64,000 nt of DNA from Phaeosaccion multiseriatum (lineage: Eukaryota; Ochrophyta, other classes), in NCBI GenBank assembly GCA_965112735.1, contig OZ218960.1, positions 3,286,001-3,350,000 on the forward strand. Direction: 5' to 3'. A model generated the notes under the pieces. That model did no database searches, was not told the DNA's origin, and saw nothing but the letters and a program-made list of their open reading frames with translations. A program made the position numbers and the translations under genes. Positions 1 through 9,148 of this stretch are shown in pieces; positions within the stretch are counted from its first letter, which is position 1; every line of letters starts with the position of its first letter.

Positions 1-172
1 AGGCCCAGCAGGTAGACTCAGGACAAGCACCTACTTTGACCACCACGGGCAGCGGATGATAGTTGTGTGCACCGTACTGATCCTCAAGTCCCATGTAGCC
101 AGGGCTGAAGCTTAAGTTACCGCCCAACTTGTTTGCTGCCTTACAAATTCCTGCCGTTACACTCTCGTCTCA

Positions 173-1939
173 GTGTCCCACAGACAAAACAAAAGCAAAA
201 ACAGCACGAAGGGCGCGGCTACGATGGACATGGATGATGACGAGCAGCAGCAGGCGGCCATACGCCTCCAAGCCCTGCACCGGGGAATGCGGGCGCGACA
301 GAAGACGCGACAGCGGCGACAGCTCAAGCAGACGGAACGGGCGGAGCGTGAGAAGATGGCCACACGGCTGCAGGCTCTCAGCAGAGGCAAGAGGGAAAGG
401 CAGCTTGCGGGGGAGCGGAGGGAGCGGGTGGCCGCAGCCACTGCGATTCAGACCAAGATACGCGCCAAGCAGGCCACCAGAGGAGGAGGCGGGGAGGCGC
501 TGAGTGGGCCTGGACATTTCGAGAAGCACTCCATCGCACTCAATGGGGCGGACATTAAGAAGGGCCTTCATACGGTGGGCAGGAACCCGCACACGCTCAC
601 GCACTGCTACACGGGCCTGACCTTGAAGGACACGCACATTGGCAGCATCGCGGCCATTGCAGACTACCCTTTGCTGCAAAGCGTGGACCTCAGTGGGAAC
701 TGCATCTCTGACCTGCGCCCGCTGGCCCGCCTTCCCTTCCTCCTCGAGTTTAAGGCGTCCAGCAACTGCGTCAAAGAGTGAGTGATGTGATACTCGAGGG
801 GTCGAAGCGAGGGGCAAGGCGACGAACCATTGCATCACCTAAACTCATTGCTATCTCTCCCTATCTCTCTCCGCCCCCCGTCCCTCCCTCCCCCCCCTCC
901 CCCCTCTCCCACTCCCCCCCCCCTCTCCCCCACAGACTACCTGACTTGTCGCTGGTACGTGACGAGGATTACTCGTGGCGGGCCTCGGAGGCGGTGCTCC
1001 AGGATTGGCGCAGCGAGCTCGTGCACAGCGTCAGCATGCTGCACAATCTCGAGCTCGACTGTAACGAAATCGAGGTCATCCGCCCCATGCACGAGCACCG
1101 CTACCTGCAGCGCCTGGTTCTCAGCCACAACAATATTGGCAAGATAGAGGGGCTAGAGGGGCTCCACAGTCTCACTGACCTCGATCTCAGCTTCAATCGC
1201 ATCTCCGCCATTGGTACGGCGCTGAGCGGGCTCGGCATCACGGAGCTCAACCTCGAGCACAATGCCATCTGTGAAGTGGAAGGGGTGGACTCCAACCACC
1301 TCCCCCACCTGGCGACGCTCATGCTTGGTCACAACAAGATCACCACCTTGGGCGGGGCCAAGGGCTGTCTGCAGTTGCGAGCCCTGCACCTCGAGAACAA
1401 CTCCATCACACACATCCGCCAGGTGGAGTGGCTCACAGAGTCCACCGCGCTCTCCTGCCTCGTGCTGGAGGGCTGCCCGGTCATCGGGGAGGAGCTGTAT
1501 CGCCTGCGGGTCATCGCTCGCCTGCTGACCCTGCGCCTGCTCGACAGGACAAGCGTGAGCGCAATGGAGAAGGTGCGAGCGCTGAACCTGCAGGGAGGGG
1601 CCGACTCGGACCTGCCCAATCGCATCAAGACGCACATGGAGGCCTTCCGCGGGCCTAGGGGGGCAGGGGTCTGCGAGGGGGAGGAGATGGCAGTGGATGG
1701 GGAGGGCGAGTGCCTCAACGAACCCTTCTACCACGACATGTTGCCCAAGTGAGTGCCCTGAGTGCTGAGGAGTGAGTGGTGGGTAGTGAGAAGGGAGAGT
1801 CGACCATTGGGTACGGCATGCCGGCCACCCAACCGCATGAGTCCCCTCCCTCCCCCCCCGTCACCGCTGCCCTACCCGTACCCGTCTATCCTGCCCTGCC
1901 TGCAGATACGAGGAGCCCGAGCCGGAGCCCATCTTCTAG
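173..1939 (+). CDS. IQ-motif and leucine-rich-repeat protein, LRRC23/radial-spoke-like
   Basis: Three exons: 173-777, 936-1748 and 1906-1939 (483 aa). Both introns are GT-AG and the frame closes at TAG 1937-1939. Residues ~20-105 hold three IQ-like segments (AAIRLQALHRGMRAR, MATRLQALSRGKR, AATAIQTKIRAKQ), which are predicted calmodulin-type binding helices. Residues ~150-400 are SDS22-type leucine-rich repeats (e.g. LQSVDLSGNCISDLRPLARL, LVLSHNNIGKIEGLEGL). The C-terminus is acidic (YEEPEPEPIF). The repeat order and the acidic tail resemble LRRC23, a radial-spoke protein of motile cilia; this is a memory-based family match and the ortholog call is not certain. An in-frame ATG at 224 is an alternative start. 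No other gene is seen upstream in bases 1-172. Confidence 0.8.
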
Positions 1940-3103
1940 ATAATTTACGCTCTGGGCCCTGCTGCCTCCAAGCAGATTAACAGATGGCTTGGAGGGGGAG
2001 TTGTGTGTCCGCCGAGGGGGGCGCTTTCGGCAAGCTAGAGCAGTGTGGGGAGCAAGACTGATTGATTCAAACGCCCCAGCTCAGCAGCCGATGCTTGCTG
2101 CCTGACGCTCTGCTTGACTTGGCCTGCCTCGAAGGTGTGGTGTGTGTGGTGTGGGCCAAAGGACCAACGGCGCTCTCCTCTCCTCTCCGCCTATAGAGTC
2201 ATTGAGTCCAAGCGGAGGGAGGCCCAGGCTCATGCAGCTGCACAAGCAAGGAGAGGATCAAAGGGCAGCGCAAGCTTCACTGCCTCGTGACTGGTGCCTC
2301 GGCTTGATGGCTTGCTGGGGCGCTGCTGGTCCTGCTGGCTCTGGCGCCGCCCGTCCAGCAGCATCCTCGGCCGCACAGAAAGTGCGCTGTTGGGGTCTTC
2401 CAAGGAACCTTCGGGGCGCAAGAAGCTTGGGGTTAGGGTGAGCGCCGATGTCAAGGCCTTCTTGCTCTCTTGCCGTGGTGGGGTACTGCTGCTTGGCTGC
2501 TGCCCTTGACCCAATGCCTGCGATTGCAGTCTTGCTGCTGCGCTGCATCGAGCGGGCCCCACAGGAGGGGCGGGACAGGCAGGGGTGGACTCTTACAATA
2601 GAGCAGTCATAAGGGCAAAGGGAAGGCAACTGCTTCGCCAAAGGATAGACGCTCGCGCTGGGATGCCTTTGCGTCTTCCGGCTGTGCTCACTCGAGGGAG
2701 GCATACATTCCCCCTTGTGTGACGAGAATGACAGAAAGAAAGGGGGTGTGGCTCTACATCTGCCCCTATCACAGATGGCTGCACCGGCTGGTAGGTCTGA
2801 AATGTCCTCATTCAAATAATTACCAAGTAATTAGCGCGAAGCACTCTCCCCCAATTTGATTGGGGGATACCTTGGGTTTTTTTTTGGTTTTTTGTTGGGA
2901 TTGGGGAATATACACTTGATTGGAGGATACCTGTAAACTCAGAGCGTTACCTCTTCCTCTCTGACGCCTTTCGTACCTCCTCCAGAGAGACTTAGCAGCA
3001 CAGTAGCAGCGTCACTGCCCCTCCAGCCCCGCCTCAGACCCGCGGAATAGTCACAAGCGACTCACGGTGCCGTAGCTTCACTAAGAGGGCCCCTCAGGTC
3101 CTC
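1940..3103. other. Convergent intergenic region, no gene recognised
   Basis: This stretch lies between the 3' ends of the IQ/LRR gene and the first GFA-family gene. Open frames exist on both strands (e.g. 2258-2815 minus) but none has a recognisable domain or coherent splice structure. The only clear structure is a perfect hairpin at 2847-2867, followed by T-rich runs around 2875-2900. Confidence 0.5.
2847..2867. other. Perfect 9-bp stem, 3-nt loop hairpin
   Basis: TCCCCCAAT, loop TTG, then ATTGGGGGA. It is followed within 20 bases by runs of T. It sits in the convergent gap downstream of two genes, so a role in 3'-end formation or a transposon remnant are both possible. Neither is shown. 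Confidence 0.5.
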
Positions 3104-4105
3104 TCAGGCCTCCGCCTCTATGATGGTGCCGTCGTTCTCCATGTGCGGGCCCCCACCGAAGGCCTTATACTTGGGCAGGCTGTCGGCCCAATCGAAGAGC
3201 CTGTTCTCGTAGTTGGTATGGGCCTGACAGACAGACAGACAGACAGACAGACACAGACAGACAGACAGACAGACAGACAGGGGGAAAGTCACGACAGAGG
3301 TGACGAAATGAGTGTGTGGTGCGGCGTGTGTGCGGTGTGGGCGGACTACAGCACCACATACATACATACATATATATATACATACATACATACATGCATA
3401 ATATACATACATACGTATACACATACATACATGCATACATACATACATACATGCATGCATGCATGCATACATAACATACATACATACATACATACATACA
3501 CACATACATATACATACATACATACATACATACATACATACATACATACATACATACATACATACATACATACATACTCTTTACGAACAGAACAGAACAG
3601 AACAGAACAGCGCAGGCACGTGCGTCAGTGCGCGCCCCTCACCTTTGGCCACCACTCTTTGGGCAGGGGCCTGGGGTGTATGCCATCCACAAGCAAGTTC
3701 ATTGGAGCTATGGCTCTGAAGTTTCCCCCCACAGGGCCTTGGTGCACGAGCGAGCCGCACGTCGAGCAGAAGCAGCGAGAAACCTGGGACAGTGGCAGGT
3801 ATGCATTCATGCACATCAGAGGATAAACAATAGGACAGTTCAAATCAACCTTAACTCCCCTCTCTCTCTTTCTCTCGCTCTCGTTGTACCTCCGTTCCGT
3901 GTGTCCGGACGAATTCATGCCCCTCGGTGACGACTACACCGCTTGCAGGAGATACAGCTAGAATATGCATAGGGCCAGCACCGCGGTTCCTAGTGCAATT
4001 GAGGCAATGGCATAAAACAATCCATTCAACCTCCCCTTCCACACTCCACTTGACCTTCCCACAGTGGCAGGTGCCTGTACTCTCGATTCTCTCCTTTGTG
4101 CTCAT
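3104..4105 (-). CDS. GFA/CENP-V family zinc protein, copy A
   Basis: Three exons on the minus strand: 4105-3890, 3783-3643 and 3223-3104 (158 aa, phase-0 junctions). The GFA (glutathione-dependent formaldehyde-activating-like) fold is shown by its cysteine set: CHC at residues 13-15, CHCLNC at 32-37 and CFCSTC at 76-81. These are the expected structural and catalytic zinc ligands. The exon 3 tail FDWADSLPKYKAF is shared with copy B. Family members bind zinc through beta-sheet cysteines; the actual substrate is unknown and few members truly act on S-hydroxymethyl-glutathione. Intron 2 carries two microsatellites, (ACAG)n and (CATA)n, of about 290 bp together. Copy B lies directly upstream in the same orientation, so this is a tandem duplication. 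Confidence 0.85.
3226..3280. repeat. (ACAG)n microsatellite in GFA copy A intron 2
   Basis: About 55 bp of near-perfect ACAG tetranucleotide repeat starting just intronward of exon 3. It is absent from copy B at the matching place, where the acceptor region reads GACCTGATCG. Confidence 0.95.
3347..3577. repeat. (CATA)n tetranucleotide microsatellite
   Basis: About 230 bp of CATACATA repeat with occasional TGCA and ATAT variants. It lies inside intron 2 of GFA copy A. Its translated frames give spurious Met-Tyr-Val-Cys and Ile-His-Thr-Tyr runs, which are not proteins. Copy B keeps only a few CATA units (near 5137-5172). Confidence 0.97.
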
Positions 4106-4909
4106 GTTATACCCTCTGGATTGAGAGTGCAGTAGGAGGAGGCGAGGGGAGGGGAGAGGAGGGGAAGGGAGGGGGTGAGGGGATGAGGGGGGTAGGGCAG
4201 GGGGGCGGGGGTTAGGGCGGGAGGTTTTTTTGTTTTTTTTTTGGTCATTTGTGCACTGGTAGTTGAAGGAAAGGAGGGAGGTGGTTTATGGACTAAACGA
4301 GGCAGTTGCTGGCCACCACATGCCAACACCTGGCGTTGATTCTGCACAATAGGCCTGAGCAAGACACTGCATCGGCTTTGGCGCCCTTGGATGGGCTCAC
4401 CCCAGCCTGTTTTGGTCCACTACCAGCAAAAACAGTGCTCTCTCACTCCCTCCCTCCTTCTCTTCGTCCCTCCTCCTCCCCCTTCCCAACTCACCCTACG
4501 CACTTGGCCTCTGTGAGTTGATCTTGCCTGTGAGCTTAATATTAACAAAAAAAAAGCTTAATTGCTTAATTGCATCTTCGGATCTTCCCCGGCGAGGGCT
4601 TGAAGGGCCAGCCAATTAAATTCAAATCCCCCCACCACAACTGGCGACTGGCTAGTGGATTACAACAAGCGAAGAGACTTTATGGGTTGAGGATGTAGCT
4701 CCTCCGAGCGAAGCAAAGATACGCAGTGGATGCCCGCAAGTGTCCGATGCCGAATCTCCCGCGCATAGAGGGATCACTGGAGACCCACAGCCAACCTTCG
4801 TCTAATGGCGCACATAGCACGCGCATAGACTGCCATGTTCAGGTGTTCGCCCCCCCCAGCAATGTGGGTGGCGAGTGCTTTAATAGCATCGCCCTCCTAA
4901 GTCAATAAA
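4106..4909. other. Intergenic region between the tandem GFA copies
   Basis: The part nearest copy A (about 4120-4290) is G-rich and matches the region upstream of copy B (about 5935-6060): a GGTTAGGGCGG motif followed by a GGTAGTTGAAGGAAAGGAGG motif. So the duplicated block includes the promoter-proximal DNA. From ~4300 to 4909 I see no gene. Confidence 0.6.
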
Positions 4910-5899
4910 TTACCCAGGGCCCGTCCCGTCCGTCCTCAGATCCGCCTCCTTGATGGTGCCGTCGTTCTCCATCTGCGGGCCGTCCGCAAAGACCTTATAT
5001 TTGGGCAGGCTGTCCGCCCAATCGAAGAGCCTGTTCTCGTAGTTGGAATGGACCTGATCGACGGGTGACGAAAAAGGCGACGAAATGAGTGTGTGGTGCG
5101 GCGTGTGTGCGGTGTGGGCGGACTACAGTACCACATACATACATATGTACATACATACGTACACACATACATCAACCCCTGACGCGCTGTTGAGCTATCG
5201 CTGTTGCCGGCGTCAGCCGGCACGCTGTCGCTAATAGCTATTGCCGGCGCCAGCCGGCACGCTAGGAGCTATTGCCAGCGCCAGCCGGCACGCTATCAGC
5301 TATTGATGCGTGCCAATAGCGCGCTATTGGGCCCGAAGGGACGATAGCTGAGATGTCCTACATACATACTTCGTACTGTACTATTTATGGACAGAACAGC
5401 GCAGGCAGCGTGCGTCAGTGCGCGCCCCTCACCTTTGGCCACCACTCTTTGGGCAGGGGCCTGGGGTGTATGCCATCCACAAGCAAGTTCATTGGAGCTA
5501 TGGCTCTGAAGTTTTCCCCCACAGGGCCTTGGTGCACGAGCGAGCCGCACGTCGAGCAGAAGCAGCGAGAAACCTGGGACAGTGGCAGGTATGCATTCAT
5601 GCACATCAGAGGACAAACAATAGGACAGTTCAAATCAACCTTAACTCCCCTCTCTCTCTCGCTCTCGCTCTCTCTCGTAGTACCTCCGTTCCGTGTGTCA
5701 GGACGAATTCATGCCCCTCGGTGACGACTACACCGCTTGCAGGAGTTACAGCTAGAAGATGGATAGGGCCAGCACCGCGGTTCCTAGTGCAATTGAGGCA
5801 ATGGCATAACTCAATCCATTCAATCTCCCCTTCCACACTCCACTTGACCTTCCCACAGTGGCAGGTGCCTGTACTCTTGATTTTGTCCTTTGTGCCCAT
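4910..5899 (-). CDS. GFA/CENP-V family zinc protein, copy B
   Basis: Three minus-strand exons: 5899-5684, 5573-5433 and 5053-4910 (166 aa). Exons 1 and 2 have the same lengths as in copy A (216 and 141 nt) and encode nearly the same residues. All zinc cysteines are kept: CHC at 13-15, CHCLNC at 32-37, CFCSTC at 76-81. Exon 3 matches copy A up to MENDGTI. It then diverges and runs 8 residues longer (KEADLRTDGTGPG instead of IEAEA), ending at TAA 4912-4910. A longer in-frame upstream start exists but would add only a poly-Lys and Pro-rich stretch, so ATG 5899 is preferred by homology to copy A. The gene is head-to-head with the endonuclease III-like gene (327 bp apart). Confidence 0.85.
5178..5312. 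repeat. Imperfect GC-rich repeat in GFA copy B intron 2
   Basis: Three to four imperfect copies of a ~35-bp unit with core GCCGGCGCCAGCCGGCACGCT followed by AGCTATTG. The core is partly palindromic. It occupies the place where copy A has its long CATA array. Confidence 0.85.
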
Positions 5900-6226
5900 T
5901 TTTTTTTTTTGAAGAGGGGTACCTTCTGGATCGAGAGTGTAGTAGGAGGAGAGGAGGGAATGGGGATGTGGGTGGTAGGGCGGGGGGGCGGGGGTTAGGG
6001 CGGGGCTTATACTTGTGTAGTGTACTGGTAGTTGAAGGAAAGGAGGAAGGAAAGAGAGGAAAGGCATTTTCTGGCCACAATAATACAGGATTACAATCTC
6101 GGGTAGAAAAGGAAACATCTGTCTAAAAGTAATGGAAGACCCGACCCATAGTCTGGAGAACCGGAGAACCAACGCTCCCCCCTTCTTACAATCACGGGTG
6201 TAATATACTTCGAAGTAATTCTTATC
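5900..6226. promoter_or_regulatory. Divergent promoter region, GFA copy B / endonuclease III-like
   Basis: 327 bp between two divergent start codons. It contains a T11 run next to the GFA start and a purine-rich GGTAGGGCGGGG segment shared with the upstream region of copy A. No TATA box or other element can be named with confidence. Confidence 0.5.
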
Positions 6227-8041
6227 ATGCCCCTAATCGATCTCCCTCCAGACAACGTGACACTCTTCGCTGGGCTGAGCGACGACGATGATTCTGAGGA
6301 AGATTTTGAGGAGGAAGTGAGCTTGCCGAGCTTGTCCCGCACGAGCAAGAAGGGCAGCAGCGGAAAGGAGCGGAAGGGGAAAGCGGCCGATGAAGCGTGG
6401 TCTTCTCTGCCAGTGCCTGAGCTTGGACCAAGTACACACGACGGGGAGGAGGAGGAAGCTGGGGGGCATACTGAGGAAGAGGATGGGGGGGAGGGGGAAG
6501 AAGCGGAAGCGGCCAACCCTTTCGCTTCCTTTGGGTTTGGGTCTTCTTCCGGATCGGGGGGAGGGGAAGCACCAAAGCGGAGGCCCTCCATTCATGTGAA
6601 GAGTGGATTCAAGAGAAAGCTTCCTGGAGCAGCGTCGCATGGCTCAAGGGCAGACGCTGGGCATTTGCCGCCCTTTCTTCGCCAGCAGCAGCAGCAGCAG
6701 GAGGAGGTGGAGGGGGAGAATGTGGTAGCGACCGCAGCGGAGGGGGTCAAGGATAAGGGCAAGGGCAAGGGCAAGGGCAAGGGTAAGGGCGCGGCACAGC
6801 CGCAGCCCCGGAAGCAGAAGAAGCAGAGCAACGTGGCGCTGAGTGTGGAGCAGCTGGGGGCGCTGGGCCAGGAGGAGCGTGCTAAGCTCAGGCTCAAATG
6901 GAGAGATATGGTCACGCCAGATGCGGCGAGGGGGGAGCTTGGGGAGGAGGCTTACCGCTTCCAGGTAGGCGTAGGGGCGATAGGGCCAGACTTCTCTCTC
7001 TCCCTCTCTCTCTCACACACACACTCTCTCTGTGTGTGTGTGTGTGTTCCACAATGCCTGCCTATGATACTTTTGGACGCGTGTGCGTGCGTGCGTACTT
7101 GTGTGCGTTCGTGCGTGCGTGTACAGGTGTTTGCGGGGGTGCTGTTGTGCAGTCGTGCCCGGAGGGATGTGGTGAAGGCGGCCATGCTTGACCTCCACAA
7201 GGCCCTCTTGGAGCAGCAGCAGCAGCAGCAGCAGTTGGTGAAACAGGAGGAACAGGAGAAGGACAAGGAGAGGTGCCTGGGGCTATGCGTGGACAGCGTG
7301 GCGGCTATGGAGGTGGAGGAGCTTGCCACTGCAATCAAGACTGTGCACTTTAACAAGGTGAGTAGGGACTGGGTTCTAATTGGGGGGGGTATCTCTACTT
7401 GTTACTGACCGCCTTCCTCCAACGTATGTATGTACCAACCAAATGACTACAGGCGAAAGCCAAACATTTGTGGGTGAGTGGGTCCGTGTAGGGGGAGGAG
7501 GGGGAGGAGGAGGAGGAGGAGGAGGAGGAGGAGGAGGGGGGGGTGCCTCAGACATCACACTGACTCAAACAACACACACGGTCCTGCGAGTGTGTGTGTC
7601 GGGTCTCTATGAACCAACCAACGACCCCACCACCCCCACCACCCCCACCACCGCCACCACCACCAGGAGTCTGCTCACATCATTAGGTCCAGATTTGGAG
7701 GAACGGTTCCTAAGGAAGAGAGGTCTCTCCGCACGCTTCCCGGAATCGGGCCCCAGCTGTCTGCACTTCTCTGTGTGGTCAACCAAAGAATGCCTGGGCT
7801 GACCCCCCCACCAGCAGCCAAGCCACCAGCTGAAGGGGGCCCAACCGAGGTGGGGGCATTTAAAGTCGTGGACCTCGCAGCGAGTGATGAAGAAGGGGAC
7901 AAAGAAGAGGACATGTCCCCCGGACACGCCACGCAGGAGCTGGCGGGGAGGAGGAGAGTACGGGGGCGCCCTTGCCTGAGAAGGAGGATGGGCCATGATC
8001 CCTTGCCCTCGGACAGGACGGACCCGCGTCTCCCGTCATGA
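6227..8041 (+). CDS. Degenerate endonuclease III-like (HhH-GPD) protein
   Basis: Four exons: 6227-6964, 7127-7357, 7453-7473 (a 21-nt microexon) and 7667-8041 (454 aa, all introns phase 0). Residues 1-220 are acidic, Gly and Lys rich with a KGKGKGKGK run. From ~230 it follows NTH1/endonuclease III: YRFQVFAGVLLCSRARRDVV, CLGLCVDSVAAMEVEELATA, then the helix-hairpin-helix LRTLPGIGPQLSALL. In active enzymes this hairpin reads LPGVGxK, and the Lys is the Schiff-base nucleophile. Here that position is Gln360 (CAG, 7754-7756). The protein then turns into low-complexity sequence and stops. The catalytic Asp region and the 4Fe-4S cysteines of the family are absent, and I find no continuation downstream to 8324. 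It may be a DNA-binding derivative or a decaying gene. Introns 2 and 3 are repeat-rich. Confidence 0.7.
7494..7665. repeat. (GGA)n and (CCA)n repeats in intron 3 of the endonuclease III-like gene
   Basis: A (GGA)n run at about 7494-7541 and a (CCACCC/CCA)n run at about 7625-7665. The second run abuts the splice acceptor and may supply its pyrimidine-rich context. Confidence 0.9.
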
Positions 8042-8324
8042 TAGTAGCAGGAAGGCAGGCTGCGCACGGCAGCGCACGCACACACCCTCACCCTTGCTGG
8101 CTCTGCAGCTGCAGCTTCTTCAGTAAGTCAGTAAGCCAAAGCAAAGCCGGACCCACACGTTATTGTTATAAAAAAAATACTTCGATGACAATGCCCACCT
8201 GCAACAATGACATGCTTGCCCTCGGTATGCCTGTTGGTCTCTTGGTCCTTCGCATCTCATCTCTCTCTGTCTCCGCCGTCGTCGCCAGCCCTCCCTCTCA
8301 AAGGCCTCTCGTACCACAGGCCTG
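8042..8324. other. Short convergent gap, endonuclease III-like / eIF2B gamma
   Basis: 283 bp between two convergent stop codons. No gene or repeat is seen; it presumably holds both 3' UTRs. Confidence 0.5.
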
Positions 8325-9114
8325 TCATAGGCCGTGTGTGAAGGTCTCCCCCTTGGCCTTGGTGCCGGGGGCCACAGTTGCATGCGCACCCACTTGGCAG
8401 TCGTTGAGGTTGCAGCCCTCTCCGACGGTGGCGTCGCTGCACACGATGCTGTTCTGCACAATGCAGTTGTCTTTGATGGTGACTCTCTGCATGAGCAGGC
8501 AGTTGTTGATACGGCAGCGGGGCCCGACAACGCAGCCCTCGCCCAACACGGAGAGCTTACATGTCACCTTCTCGGCCACCTGCCACACGAGTACCGCGAG
8601 GGAGGGAGGGAGGGAGGGAGGGAGGGAGGGGGGAGGGATGGAGGGGATACAGACACAGACATACACACAGAGACGTGGATTCGATCCTGCTGAGTAACCG
8701 CGCAACTTGGTGGGGGAATAGATGGGGAAGGGTCTGATGGAGGAGGAGGGGGCAGGGGGGAAGAATGAAATGCAACCAAAGGAGTGCATCACACCCCTTT
8801 GGTACTTTGGATACCCCGACCAGGAAACCCTTCACCACCGCCGGTGCTAGGCTCTCAGGACAGAGAGACAGGAAAGAGACAAGGACTGAGAGAGAACACA
8901 CAAGAGAGGGCAAGAGAAATAGAGATTCCCCTGATTCCACTCTCCACTCCACTCCACCCCACTCCCGGACCCTCCCCTCCCCTCCACTCCACTCACTTGG
9001 CAGTCCCTGCCTTTGACCGTCTGGTCCTTCTTGTTGACCCTCTCCGGCGCTGGCCATGGCCGCTTGTAGCTTGCTCGCCTCTGACCGCCCTTGATGCTGC
9101 TACTGCTGCTGCTA

Positions 9115-9148
<34 letters not shown>

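Noticed and set aside
2258-2815. Minus-strand open frame of 185 codons
   Set aside because: No domain, no coherent splice partner, composition like surrounding non-coding DNA.
3104-3826. Long open frames of Met-Tyr-Val-Cys or Tyr-Ile-His-Thr repeats
   Set aside because: They are translations of the CATA microsatellite in an intron; the real coding part at this place is the short GFA exon 3.
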